DNA of 64,000 nucleotides from Rhizobium ruizarguesonis (GCF_012349115.1 NZ_PQIG01000091.1:1-64000); one strand, 5' to 3'; shown: positions 26,501-34,570, counted from the first letter of the stretch. The notes: generated from the letters alone by a model not told the origin. Numbers and translations are program-made.

Positions 26501-29500
26501 CGCTCGGAATCCTTACTCAATGCGGTCTCTGCCACCCACGACCGCCTGTCCGAGACACTCGACGATCGGGCGATGGCGCTTGCCATCTCGCTGAATGAGA
26601 GCCAGAGCCGTCTCGAGGAGACGCTGACAACAGGCGCCGAGGCGATCACCAATGCGGTTTCCGGCACGCATGTCGGCCTGAACGGAGTGCTCGACCAGAA
26701 GGCCGCCGCCCTCGCCGCCTCGCTAACCGAAGGCCAGGCTCGCCTCGAGGAGGCCTTGGGCCACCGCACCGCCGCGATCATCGGCGCCGTAACGGCAACC
26801 CACGATCGGCTCACCGATACGCTCGATGAAAAGACCATGGCGCTCGCCATTTCGCTCGACGATAACCAGAGCCGCTTCGACAGTGTGCTCGAAGCCCGCA
26901 GCAACGCCATCATGGAGGCCGTCTCCGGTGCCGAAGCCCGAGTCGCCGGCGCCTTCTCCGACAAGACCGATGCAATCCGCACCGCTTATACTGACAATCA
27001 GCAGCGGCTCGAAAATGCGCTTTCCGAACATAGCGCCGCCCTCTCAGGCGTTCTCGATACCGGCGGCGCCCGCTTCGAGGATCTCGTCGGCGGCTTGACC
27101 GGCCGCATCGAAGGCCGTCTGACCGATGCACATACACGGCTCGGAGGCCTCGCCGACGAGGCCGCAGCGCGCATCGAGGGCGGGCTCGCCTCTGCCCATG
27201 AGCGCATCCGCACGACGCTCGAAGACCGCGCCAACGCCATCGATCTATCGCTGAACCAGGCCCATGCGCTGATCAGCGATACGCTGGCCGAACAGGCGAC
27301 CAGCATCGGCACCTCGGTGGCGACAAGCGTCGGCATGCTCGAATTGTCGCTGGAGCACCGTGAAGCGGCGATCCGCCAGGCGATCGATGCCGGCGCCCAG
27401 ACATTGGAAGATCGCATGCATGCCGGCGCCGGCCAGATCGCCGGCCGCTTCCAGGAGGCGGCAAATGCGATTTCAAGCTCCACCCAGAATTTCTCCGCCC
27501 ATCTCGATCGGTCGGTCGAAAGCCTGACGGGCCGTTTTGAAGAAACCGGATCGCGTGTGGAATCTGGTCTTGCAGCGATCGAGACCCGCATCCGCGATGG
27601 CGTCGGCGGCGTTGCCGAAAAGGTCGAAGCAGCCAGCGGCCAGCTGTCCGGCGTGCTTGCCGACGGCGTCTCCCGTATCGGCGCGCTCAGCGACCATGCC
27701 ACGCAGCGCATCTCGGCGACGCTCGAAGGCAGTGCTGCAAACCTCACTCAGGCGATCGACAGCCGCACCGCCAATCTGGCCGAGACGCTGGACAGCCGCA
27801 CCACCAGCCTGACGGGCGCCATCGAGGGTCGCACCGCGAGCCTCGGCGAAACCCTCGACCGCGGCAACGAACGCATAGAGGAACGCCTCTCCACAATGGA
27901 CCGTGCGTTGACCGTCGGCCTCGATGCCGTCAACCGCACCATCGAAGGCAAGGCCGCCGGTCTCGCCTCGACGCTGCGCAGTGCGGTTGCCGACGCGGCT
28001 CAGGGAATGGAAGGCGAAGCGACGAGAACCACCGAACTGCTTGGCAAGACCGGCCAGCAATTCGCCGAGGATCTCAATGCGAAAAGCGACGAATTCACCC
28101 GCACCATGGATGAGCGCTCGTCACAGATCGTCACCCGCGTCGCCGAAGCTCAGAACCGGCTGGCAAGCCAGGCCGCTGCCGTTGCCCAGACCTTCTCGGA
28201 AGCCGGCAACGCCATCGTCAACAAGGTCGCAGAGGCCGAGACCATCGTCGGCACGCAGGTCAATGCCATCTCCAAGGTACTGTCGGATGCCGGCCAGTCC
28301 CTGGAGACACGCGGCAATGCCATCCGCTCGACCCTGTCGGGCGCCGGCACCGAGATTTCCGCCACCATGGCGGATGTCGACCGGGCGCTCGAAGCACGCA
28401 GCAGCGCCATTCGCACCAACCTCGAAGAGCGTGCCCGCGAGATCGATACGACGTTCTCCGAAATCGACCGGGCGCTCGAAGCGCGCGGCAACTCGATCCG
28501 CTCGACGCTCGAAGAGCGCACCCGCGACCTCAACTCGATGCTATCAGGCCGTTCGGTCGAATTGACACGCATCCTCGACGAAACGGCCCGCCCGATCATC
28601 GACCGCTACACCGATGCCGGCGAGCAGGCCGCCGCCCGCATCACCGCCGCGGCCAACCTCAGCGCCGACCGTCTGCGCGCCGAAAACGAAGCGCTCGCCA
28701 GCGCCGTTGCCGCCCGCACCGAGAATGTCGCCAATGCCGTCAGCGCCATCGAGAACAGCCTTGTCGGCAACGTCAACGGCCTCGTCGAGCGCATGTCGGA
28801 AAGCAGTGCGGCGATGGCGATGATGATGAACCGCGCCGCCGAGCAGTTGACCAGCGTCGACGGTCGTCTCGGCGATACCACCACGCGCTTTGCCGACTCC
28901 GCCACCAGGGCCGCTGAAATGGTCTCCGCCTCGACCAGGCTTCTCGAAGGCAAGGTCGACCGCCTCTCCGACATCTCGGGCCAGACGCTGTCACAGGTCG
29001 GCGGCATCATCGGCCGCTTCGACGAACACTCCAAGGTCCTGACCCAGGCCTCGCAGCTTCTCGGCGCCGCCCAGTCCAACCTCGCCTCGACGCTCGAAGA
29101 GCGCGAGAGCGCGCTGCAGACGCTCTCGGTCGGCCTCGTCCAGCGCTCCGCCGAGATCGAAAAGACCATGCAAGGCCTCGGCAGCATGATCGAGACCGTG
29201 TTCGAGCGGGCAGAGCAGCGCTCCAGCCAGGTTACCGGCAATTTGCGCCAGGGCGTGCAGTCCTCCTTCGCCGATATCGGCCGCATTCTCACCGAAACCG
29301 AGAAGCGCGCCCAGGAAGCGGCAGAGACGATGCGCGAGGCGATCACCCGCGCCGGCGATGAGGCCAATACGACGATCGACGGCACCTTTGCCAATGTCGA
29401 GCGCCGTTCCGGCGATCTCTCCAATCGCATTCGCGGCGGCCTCACCGCCTCGCTGTCGGAAGTCGAGCGCATGCTCGGCGAAGCCGGCCGCGCCTCCGAC

Positions 29501-30499
29501 GGCGCCGCCCAGAACATGCGGGAAGCGCTGCGCGAGGCGATCGATGATGCCGTCGGCCGCTTCTCCGGCGCCACCGAGGATATCCGCCGCTCCGCGGCCG
29601 ACATCCGTAACGAGCTTGATGCCACCCGCGCCGAGCTGAAGCGCGGCGCTTTCGATCTTCCCGAGGAAGCCAAGGAAAGCGCATCGGCCATGCGCCGGGC
29701 CGTCGCCGAGCAGATCAAGGCGCTGCAGGATATCTCCCAACTCGTCGGCCGCTCCAGCCAGCAGCTCGAGATCTCCGAGCCTGTCGCCCGCACACTCGCT
29801 CAGGCGCAGCCGGCTCCGCGTCCCGCCCAGCCGGTCGCAGCCCAACCGCCGCAGCCGGCAGCACCGCCGCCGATCGAAGCGACAGGTCTGCGCGGAACGA
29901 TCGCACCGTCTGCGCCGGCTGCCGCCCCCCAGCGCGCCGCCCCGCAGCCTGCCCCCACTCGCCAGGAAACAGGCCGCCCGGAAACAGGTCGCCAAGAGCC
30001 GGCTCGTCCAGAAAGCGGCGGTTGGATCAGCGATCTCCTGCGTGGCGCATCGCGCGAGGAAGCCGCCGACGAGGCCGCGGCCGCCCGTGTTACCGCCCGC
30101 CCGGCGGAAACTGCCGCGCCGGCCGCGCGCAGCAACGACAGCCGCAATCCGCGTCACGTCGTCGAATCGCTGAACTCGCTCTCGGTCGATATCGCCCGCG
30201 CCATCGACCATGACGCCTCGGTCGATCTCTGGCGCCGCTACCAGCGCGGCGAACGTGACGTCTTCACCCGTCGCCTCTACACGCTGAAGGGCCAACAGAC
30301 CTTCGACGAGATCAAGCGCAAATACGACCGCGAACCGGAGTTCCGCACCGCCGTCGACCGCTACATCGGTGATTTCGAAAAGCTGCTCGCCGACGTCGCC
30401 CGCACCGACCCGAACCGGACGGTGACGCAGTCCTACCTCACCTCGGATACGGGCAAGGTCTACACGATGCTCGCTCATGCCGCAGGCAGGCTCGGCTGA
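23510..30499 (+). CDS. gpr: Giant polar growth ring protein (GPR / RgsE-like)
   Basis: The 2,329-residue protein matches in size and layout the GROWTH POLE RING protein of Agrobacterium and RgsE of Sinorhizobium, which ring the growing pole and are needed for unipolar growth. A polar N-terminus (1-105) is followed by two membrane helices (about 106-128 and 139-163), then some 1,900 residues of helical, apolipoprotein-like coiled coil. Residues 684-1167 are eleven 44-residue repeats (ETLDEKAMALAISLNESQ type). A Pro-rich linker (about 2095-2190) leads to a compact C-terminal domain (about 2205-2329, LWRRYQRGERDVFTRRLYTL). ATG 23510 is chosen (MANNKYNESIEDKAFKALDE). It is often mislabelled kinesin-like. 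Confidence 0.9.
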   Translation: MANNKYNESIEDKAFKALDEALQIDFSKDNVPSRRGDAPQAPEANVSDPSNARNQQEEAQRRSRRGAAGEQASRGPAFTPANDASRNTPASILKSFDGASSRSAVRTATLFSVLWVMAGLGLMSLLYAPQIWQIRSLADLVALPGVIAGLVGIIVPVMMFYAFAIMISRAQDMRNAARSMAEVALRLAEPETIASERIMTVGQAVRREVSAMNEGIERTIARASELETLVHSEVNALERSYADNELRVRGLVHELGSEREAIVNHADRIRTSIGSVHDQLKEELSLATEEIAVRLATSGEAFASLIDTRAATILEKSDNALQSMGSLLAAKTDTLLQTLNASGFALATEFDNRLEALSVNLNDHGERLLSQFETRASTMDSSTEKLNAALNERTHQLNEILIARTREINESLTSGERTIGGTLDDVLSKLNSALDEKGASFRQSLQTTADDAVMDLDVRSGFFEERLQTTVAQLSTAFDERVAEFTSAFDKRTGSLDTKLIESLARINETLTGGSDSIDGILNSGIDRLGSSMTDQSLALATALATSHEVLESTLGNRADEITTALTSRTGELTSALQSATSEIALTLASGTSELQDNLQTRSAELRDTLRTTTTDLTTAVAAGTEQVTAAFGGRAEELSGVLAARTAEISEALGTAHGRIDSVMAERGGALVEALTTHHGRFEEALATRSDAIINAVSGTHDRLAETLDEKAMALAISLNESQARIEDTLETRSEAFLNAVSGTHDRLSETLDSKAAALTTSLDERHARIEDALGTRAEALLNTVSGTRDRLAETLDEKAMALAISLNEGQARIEDTLETRSAALLNAVSGTHDRLSETLDGKAAAFATSLSEGHARIENTLETRSAALLNAVSGTHDRLSETLDEKAMALAISLNETQTRIEDTLETRSAALLNAVSGTHDRLSETLDEKAMTLAISLNESQSRIEDTLEARSEAFLKAVSGTHDRLSETLDEKATAIAASLNEGQSRLQDTLESRSESLLNAVSATHDRLSETLDDRAMALAISLNESQSRLEETLTTGAEAITNAVSGTHVGLNGVLDQKAAALAASLTEGQARLEEALGHRTAAIIGAVTATHDRLTDTLDEKTMALAISLDDNQSRFDSVLEARSNAIMEAVSGAEARVAGAFSDKTDAIRTAYTDNQQRLENALSEHSAALSGVLDTGGARFEDLVGGLTGRIEGRLTDAHTRLGGLADEAAARIEGGLASAHERIRTTLEDRANAIDLSLNQAHALISDTLAEQATSIGTSVATSVGMLELSLEHREAAIRQAIDAGAQTLEDRMHAGAGQIAGRFQEAANAISSSTQNFSAHLDRSVESLTGRFEETGSRVESGLAAIETRIRDGVGGVAEKVEAASGQLSGVLADGVSRIGALSDHATQRISATLEGSAANLTQAIDSRTANLAETLDSRTTSLTGAIEGRTASLGETLDRGNERIEERLSTMDRALTVGLDAVNRTIEGKAAGLASTLRSAVADAAQGMEGEATRTTELLGKTGQQFAEDLNAKSDEFTRTMDERSSQIVTRVAEAQNRLASQAAAVAQTFSEAGNAIVNKVAEAETIVGTQVNAISKVLSDAGQSLETRGNAIRSTLSGAGTEISATMADVDRALEARSSAIRTNLEERAREIDTTFSEIDRALEARGNSIRSTLEERTRDLNSMLSGRSVELTRILDETARPIIDRYTDAGEQAAARITAAANLSADRLRAENEALASAVAARTENVANAVSAIENSLVGNVNGLVERMSESSAAMAMMMNRAAEQLTSVDGRLGDTTTRFADSATRAAEMVSASTRLLEGKVDRLSDISGQTLSQVGGIIGRFDEHSKVLTQASQLLGAAQSNLASTLEERESALQTLSVGLVQRSAEIEKTMQGLGSMIETVFERAEQRSSQVTGNLRQGVQSSFADIGRILTETEKRAQEAAETMREAITRAGDEANTTIDGTFANVERRSGDLSNRIRGGLTASLSEVERMLGEAGRASDGAAQNMREALREAIDDAVGRFSGATEDIRRSAADIRNELDATRAELKRGAFDLPEEAKESASAMRRAVAEQIKALQDISQLVGRSSQQLEISEPVARTLAQAQPAPRPAQPVAAQPPQPAAPPPIEATGLRGTIAPSAPAAAPQRAAPQPAPTRQETGRPETGRQEPARPESGGWISDLLRGASREEAADEAAAARVTARPAETAAPAARSNDSRNPRHVVESLNSLSVDIARAIDHDASVDLWRRYQRGERDVFTRRLYTLKGQQTFDEIKRKYDREPEFRTAVDRYIGDFEKLLADVARTDPNRTVTQSYLTSDTGKVYTMLAHAAGRLG
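25559..27010 (+). repeat. Eleven in-frame 132-bp tandem repeats in gpr
   Basis: Units of exactly 132 bp (44 codons) start at 25559, 25691 and so on, and the array ends at 27010 with no indel. Consensus features per unit are EDTLETRS, NAVSGTHDRLSETLD and KAMALAISLNE. Forty-four residues are four 11-residue helical turns, consistent with hendecad coiled coil. Central units are the most alike; units 9-11 drift. Confidence 0.93.
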
Positions 30500-30529
30500 A
30501 CTAGCTGATCTGAACTGGAATTATCCGGG

Positions 30530-30560
30530 AAGCCGCTTGAACATGTGTCAGGCGGCTTTC
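30530..30560 (+). terminator. Probable terminator after gpr
   Basis: An 11-bp stem with one G-T pair (AAGCCGCTTGA at 30530-30540 with 30548-30558) and only a short TTTC run, 30 bp after the stop. Confidence 0.55.
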
Positions 30561-30588
30561 GCCATCCAGCCACGGAAACCTTCCCGAC

Positions 30589-31149
30589 ATGACCAAGGCC
30601 CTTGTGATCATCGACGTCCAGAATGCCATCCTCTCCGGCAAAGCCTCGCCAGAGCGGCAACCTCAAGTCGATGCCGCGCTCGACGAGACCGTCGCACGGC
30701 TGGCCGCGCTACAGGAAAAAGCTCGGCGGGCAGGCGCGCCGATCGTACTCGTTCAGCATGACGGCGACAGCAGCCATCGATTGGCTGTCGGCACGCCGGG
30801 TTGGGCGCTCCGCGACGAGATCGCGCCGAGGCAGGCCGAGGTCGTTGTACGCAAGAAAAGCGCCGACTCCTTCTTCGAGACCGATCTTGGAGAACGCTTG
30901 GGCGAACGATCGGTCACTCACCTCGTCGTCGGTGGATGCATGTCCCAATTCTGCGTCGACACGACAGTCAGGCGAGCCGTGTCGCTCGGATATGATGTGA
31001 CGTTGATTGCCGATGGTCACATGACCGGCGACACGGCGACCTTCACCTCCTCCGAGATCATCGCTCATCACAATGAAACGCTCGATGGTTTCGATGCGGG
31101 CAAGGCGACGGTAGAAATCCGCCCCGCCGCCGAGATCGACTTTTCATAG
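30589..31149 (+). CDS. Isochorismatase-family cysteine hydrolase
   Basis: The 186-residue protein has the alpha/beta fold and catalytic triad of this superfamily: Asp9 in LVIIDVQNAI, a Lys at 89-90 in VRKKSADSFF, and Cys122 in the block VVGGCMSQFCVDTTVR. Members hydrolyse isochorismate, nicotinamide or N-carbamoyl compounds, and nothing nearby identifies the substrate. It starts 90 bp after gpr, behind a probable terminator, so it is likely a separate transcript. Confidence 0.88.
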   Translation: MTKALVIIDVQNAILSGKASPERQPQVDAALDETVARLAALQEKARRAGAPIVLVQHDGDSSHRLAVGTPGWALRDEIAPRQAEVVVRKKSADSFFETDLGERLGERSVTHLVVGGCMSQFCVDTTVRRAVSLGYDVTLIADGHMTGDTATFTSSEIIAHHNETLDGFDAGKATVEIRPAAEIDFS

Positions 31150-31163
31150 ATTTTCGGGCCACA

Positions 31164-31198
31164 CGGGAACCGGGACCGCTTGGTGATCCCGGTTCCCG
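31164..31198. terminator. Strong hairpin between two converging genes
   Basis: A perfect 12-bp stem CGGGAACCGGGA (31164-31175) / 31187-31198 lies between the isochorismatase-fold gene and the converging synthetase-like gene. There is no good T-tract on either side, so intrinsic termination is uncertain. Confidence 0.5.
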
Positions 31199-31203
31199 AT
31201 ATT

Positions 31204-31953
31204 TCACCGATCTGCGGCTATGCACCAGTTATAAATGCACCGATCGAGGCCGATGGCGATCTCAAGCACGAGAACGTCGTGGTCGACAGCCGCTCCCTTC
31301 TTCGGCTGCGACCGGTAGCGCTGCGGAAAATCCGTACGTCGCGAGATCGAGCAGACCTCCATCCACTTGTCGCCATTGTCGACCTCGATATCGACAGTCA
31401 CCTCGGAATAGGCCGGCAGCCGGTCGGAGGGTACGATCCGCGTCGGCAGATGGATCAGCGATGCGATCATGCGGCGGACCGGCTCGAGGCAGGCGGCATG
31501 ATAGTCGTTGCCGCTATCGGCCGTGAAGGCGCACTGGAATTCGAGCTGCCAGAATTCCTTCAGCCGCATGTGCTTGGTCGGCTGCTCCTGCTCACGACGA
31601 TAGGATTTGCCGGCCTGCCAGACGCAGAGCGGCAGCCGTGTCTTCGAGTGATTTCCGAGAATATGCTGCATGTAGATGTAGGTCGACGGCGTGGTCTCCG
31701 GTCTCAGCACCAGCATAGCATCGCTGGCGGAGAGCTGTTCCTGAACCCAGATACCGGCGTTCGAATAGGCGCTTGAAACCAGCGACCGCGGCATCAGCGC
31801 CGGCGCCTCGACCCTCCTGACGTCCCAGGCCGGATTGACGGATCTGAGAAAACTGCGGACCTCTTGCGAGAAGAAGCCGATCATATGATCGCGCAGATGG
31901 ATCTCGCGCTCCTCCCAATGGACGAGCGAATTGACATGATAAATATTGAGCAC
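31204..31953 (-). CDS. Orphan class II aminoacyl-tRNA synthetase catalytic core
   Basis: The 249-residue protein contains the three class II motifs in order: a motif 1-like VRRVEAPALMPRSL, motif 2 as WQAGKSYRREQEQ...RLKEFWQLEFQ with its invariant Arg, and motif 3 as LEIAIGLDRCIY with the invariant Arg. LRPETTPSTYIYMQHIL is closest by eye to the glycyl-tRNA synthetase core (LRPETAQ). No anticodon-binding or editing domain is present; a true GlyRS is about twice as long. It is therefore probably a paralogue that activates an amino acid for another acceptor, or a biosynthetic ligase. It sits alone, with a candidate promoter and short leader ORF upstream. Confidence 0.75.
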   Translation of the reverse strand: MLNIYHVNSLVHWEEREIHLRDHMIGFFSQEVRSFLRSVNPAWDVRRVEAPALMPRSLVSSAYSNAGIWVQEQLSASDAMLVLRPETTPSTYIYMQHILGNHSKTRLPLCVWQAGKSYRREQEQPTKHMRLKEFWQLEFQCAFTADSGNDYHAACLEPVRRMIASLIHLPTRIVPSDRLPAYSEVTVDIEVDNGDKWMEVCSISRRTDFPQRYRSQPKKGAAVDHDVLVLEIAIGLDRCIYNWCIAADR

Positions 31954-32036
31954 GGTGCCTGTCTCCCTGGCAACCTTGATTGACGTGGTGAGGGGCTTTA
32001 CGTCCAGCAGTGCGCCGGACGCCTAGCGCCCTGACG

Positions 32037-32138
32037 TCACAGCAGGACGCGAAGACCTCGTCCGCCAAGAGCGCGCACGATCGCGACCTGCGGGCAGGTG
32101 CTGATATGACGGGACATGGGCGCGCTCTTCGTGCTCAT
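32037..32138 (-). CDS. Possible 33-residue leader ORF upstream of the synthetase-like gene
   Basis: An ATG at 32138 opens a 33-codon frame (MSTKSAPMSRHISTCPQVAI...) ending 83 bp before the synthetase-like start. The stop region can fold: CAG-GG-CGC pairs with GCG-CA-CTG downstream, with outer CGT/ACG. No run of one amino acid is seen, so classic attenuation is not evident. It could be a chance frame. Confidence 0.3.
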   Translation of the reverse strand: MSTKSAPMSRHISTCPQVAIVRALGGRGLRVLL

Positions 32139-32145
32139 GGCGAAT

Positions 32146-32174
32146 TCTCTACGTGCCGTGCTGCGCATTGTCAA
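32146..32174 (-). promoter_or_regulatory. Candidate sigma-70 promoter for the synthetase-like gene
   Basis: On the minus strand TTGACA (32174-32169) is followed after exactly 17 bp by TAGAGA (32151-32146). The -35 box is perfect and the -10 is weak. If used, transcription would begin near the ATG of the small ORF, making it nearly leaderless. Confidence 0.4.
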
Positions 32175-32339
32175 ACGGGCGCGGCGAGGTCAAAACCGAG
32201 ACGGTGAGACAAAAGGGATCATCTGTGGATAGCCCTTTTTTGTTGCCCCCTGTCCTTCATTCCGTCACAAACATTTCCGATCCGCAGCATTTAGTGAACG
32301 GCTCACTCGACCGTCCAAACGATAGAGACAGCAACATTG

Positions 32340-33215
32340 ATGACCAAGACGACCTCCAGGCTCCTTGCCACCGCGCTCTCTTCCGCTTTCCTGATGGGCA
32401 CTTTCACACTGGCTGAGGCTGGCCAGGCAAGCTTCGTCGTGGATGCACAGTCCGGTCAGGTCCTCGAAGCCTCCAATCAGGACGAGCTGAACTATCCGGC
32501 GTCGCTGACCAAGATGATGACGCTCTATCTCGCCTTCGAGGCCCTGCATGACGGGCGCCTCGCCTGGGATCAGAAGCTCACCATGTCGGAAAATGCCGAG
32601 AGCAAGGAGCCCTTCAAGCTTGCCATCGGCGCAGGCCGAAAGGTGACGCTGCGTGAAGCGGTCGAAAGCATTGTCGTGCTGTCTGCCAATGATGCGGCCG
32701 TGGCGATTGCCGAGCAGCTTGGCGGCTCCGAACAGGCTTTCGCCACTGTCATGACCGACAAGGCACACCAGCTCGGCATGAAGGATACGGTCTTCCGGAA
32801 TCCCTCGGGCCTTCCGGATCCTGCTCAGGTCACGACGGCGCGAGATATGGCGACACTCGGCGTTTCGCTGATGCGCGACTTTCCCGAGGAGTTCAAGCTC
32901 TTCTCCATGCGCGGCTTCCAGTTTCGCGGCATGAAGTTCCGCGGCCACAACAACCTCATGTATCGTTATGACGGCGTCGACGGCATCAAGACCGGCTACA
33001 CCGACGCATCAGGCTACAATGTCGTGACGTCGGCCCTGAAGGATGGCCGCCGCGTGGTCGGCGTCGTCATGGGCGAAAAGACCGCGAGCATACGCGACGA
33101 CAAGATGGCAAGCCTCCTGGACAGCACCCTGTCGCCGTCATCGACCGCCACAGCTTCCACGACACCAGGCAGCCAGCCGGGAGCGACGATGACGGATTCG
33201 CAACCGACCAAGTAG
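32340..33215 (+). CDS. dacA: D-alanyl-D-alanine carboxypeptidase (S11 / PBP5 family)
   Basis: The enzyme trims the terminal D-Ala from peptidoglycan pentapeptides in the periplasm. The 291-residue protein has a signal peptide (to about residue 27, TLAEA-GQ) and the three penicillin-binding motifs: Ser55-x-x-Lys58 (SLTK), Ser115-Ala-Asn117 (SAN) and Lys217-Thr-Gly (KTG). It is shorter than PBP5, which has about 390 residues, and lacks the beta-sandwich and amphipathic anchor; it ends in a Ser/Thr/Pro tail. ATG 32340 is used; a TTG precedes it by one codon. With the polar-growth gene nearby, it fits an envelope theme. Confidence 0.9.
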   Translation: MTKTTSRLLATALSSAFLMGTFTLAEAGQASFVVDAQSGQVLEASNQDELNYPASLTKMMTLYLAFEALHDGRLAWDQKLTMSENAESKEPFKLAIGAGRKVTLREAVESIVVLSANDAAVAIAEQLGGSEQAFATVMTDKAHQLGMKDTVFRNPSGLPDPAQVTTARDMATLGVSLMRDFPEEFKLFSMRGFQFRGMKFRGHNNLMYRYDGVDGIKTGYTDASGYNVVTSALKDGRRVVGVVMGEKTASIRDDKMASLLDSTLSPSSTATASTTPGSQPGATMTDSQPTK

Positions 33216-33231
33216 CCCCCGATGAGCAGAG

Positions 33232-33249
33232 ACCTGCCGGCAGGTTTTT
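33232..33249 (+). terminator. Short terminator after dacA
   Basis: ACCTG-CCGG-CAGGT (33232-33245) followed by TTTTT, 17 bp after the stop. The stem is only 5 bp, so strength is uncertain. Confidence 0.5.
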
Positions 33250-33283
33250 GCTAGCGCATCGGCCGGAAAATCAGAAGCGATTA

Positions 33284-33311
33284 TGCGTCCGAAAGGACGC
33301 ACGGCGCTCTA
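33284..33311. repeat. Rhizobial GCGTC hairpin repeat (copy 1)
   Basis: TGCGTCC-GAAA-GGACGCA followed by CGGCGCT. A related element is at 41148-41204, and an inverted one is at 58870-58920. Confidence 0.6.
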
Positions 33312-33316
33312 ACGGC

Positions 33317-34570
33317 TTATCTGAAAGCCACTTCCAGATGCTGCCGGTCTTGCGCGATCACCCTGCAATTCGTTTCGAATCCTTCGCCTTTGATGGCAAG
33401 AACGAATTCCGAAGGGATGCCTGATGTATTGGAGACCGAAATGCCGGCGCTCTCCGAGCCGATGGATTTGACGGTGCAGTCGATGGTCGAGCGTCGATCG
33501 TTGAACAGGATCGAACCCGCCTTCAGCACCCGCCGTCGAGCGCCAATGGCGTGATCGGCGTGGATGGAAATCCACGACACGCAACGATTCCGTCCGCCAT
33601 GCTTGGCCTGATACATCGCCGCATCCGCCTGAGCCAGCAGGGTCTCGATCTCCTTGCTGACGATCGAGAGTGCCGACGTTCCGAAGCTGGCTGTAACGGT
33701 CAGGGCGCCATGATCGCCGCGAATGATCTCAGAGGCGATGGCGGCTCTGAGTTTCTCGGCGACTGCGGCAGCACCTTCCCGATCGACATGCGGCAGGATG
33801 ACGGCAAATTCCTCGCCGCCAAGACGACCAAACAGATCACCGGCTCGAAGGGTCGTCTTACAGGTCGATGCGACCGCCTTGAGGACCTCGTCTCCGGCCG
33901 CGTGCCCATGCGTATCGTTCACCTTCTTGAAATGGTCGATATCGAAAACGATGCATGAAAGATCGTGCTTGTGCCGCAGAGCGAGCGAAATGAGCTGATC
34001 GGCCTCCTGCTTGAAGGCACGCCGCGTCATCGCCTCGGTGAGGCTGTCGATGGCGGCCGACTGCATGAGCTCGATGCGGTCCATCGCGGCGCCTGCCAGC
34101 TCCTCGAGAATGCCGAGATCTCTGTTGCCGAACGATCGTGGCCTGCGGTCGATCGCGCATACCGTTCCGATCATGTGCCCGGCTTTTGTTCTCAACGGCA
34201 CACCGGCATAAAAACGAATATTGTCCTCGCCCGTCACCGAAGGATGCTGCGAAAACCGCGAGTCCTTGGTAGCGTCCTGCACGACAACAGGGCTTTCACA
34301 GTCCACGACGTAGCGGCAGAACGTGTCTTCGCGCGACACCTCGTCGGCCGAAAGGCCGGAGCAAGCCGTGTACCATTGCCGATGCGCATCGATCAGTGAG
34401 ACGATGCCGATGTCGATGGAAAAGATCTCCTTTATCAGGCGTACGATCCGTTCGAAGCCCTCGTCCCTCGGAGTGTCGAGGAGATCGAGCTGCTGCAGCG
34501 CAGCCAGGCGATCATTTTCGCGTTGGATCGCCTCCAATGACGATTTCCCGAAGACCCGTGCAGCCACCAT
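33317..34570 (-). CDS. Diguanylate cyclase with GAF and PilZ domains
   Basis: The 417-residue protein should make cyclic di-GMP from two GTP. An N-terminal GAF domain (about 35-165) is followed by a GGDEF domain (about 170-335) with an intact GGEEF active site at 251-255 and an I-site RAGD (242-245) five residues before it. The C-terminal 75 residues (RRRVLKAGSILFNDRRSTIDCTVKSIG) look like a PilZ c-di-GMP receptor domain. It therefore carries product-binding sites of two kinds. No membrane segment is seen. ATG 34570 has AGGAGG 8 nt upstream and is preferred over the longer open frame. Confidence 0.88.
   Translation of the reverse strand: MVAARVFGKSSLEAIQRENDRLAALQQLDLLDTPRDEGFERIVRLIKEIFSIDIGIVSLIDAHRQWYTACSGLSADEVSREDTFCRYVVDCESPVVVQDATKDSRFSQHPSVTGEDNIRFYAGVPLRTKAGHMIGTVCAIDRRPRSFGNRDLGILEELAGAAMDRIELMQSAAIDSLTEAMTRRAFKQEADQLISLALRHKHDLSCIVFDIDHFKKVNDTHGHAAGDEVLKAVASTCKTTLRAGDLFGRLGGEEFAVILPHVDREGAAAVAEKLRAAIASEIIRGDHGALTVTASFGTSALSIVSKEIETLLAQADAAMYQAKHGGRNRCVSWISIHADHAIGARRRVLKAGSILFNDRRSTIDCTVKSIGSESAGISVSNTSGIPSEFVLAIKGEGFETNCRVIAQDRQHLEVAFR

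Larger units (their letters stand above)
31954..32339. other. Divergent intergenic region with candidate leader
   Basis: This 386-bp region separates the synthetase-like gene (minus) from the DD-carboxypeptidase gene (plus). It contains a TTGACA box and a 33-codon open frame on the minus strand, and a weak A/T-flanked hairpin AAAAGGG..CCCTTTTT near 32213-32246. Confidence 0.5.

Noticed and set aside
25546..26982. Long open frame (478 codons) antisense to gpr, plus others at 24229-25302, 28606-29793 and 28991-30478
   Set aside because: They mirror the codon periodicity of a GC-rich, repeat-containing gene; the predicted proteins are Ser/Arg-rich with no domain, and none has a convincing start.
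25559..27010. Regular 132-bp repeats as a CRISPR-like or satellite array
   Set aside because: They are in frame, encode a consistent helical unit and have no constant repeat/variable spacer structure.
32213..32246. AAAAGGG..CCCTTTTT hairpin upstream of dacA as a terminator or riboswitch
   Set aside because: GC content of the stem is too low and no upstream transcript is known to end here; no riboswitch core seen.
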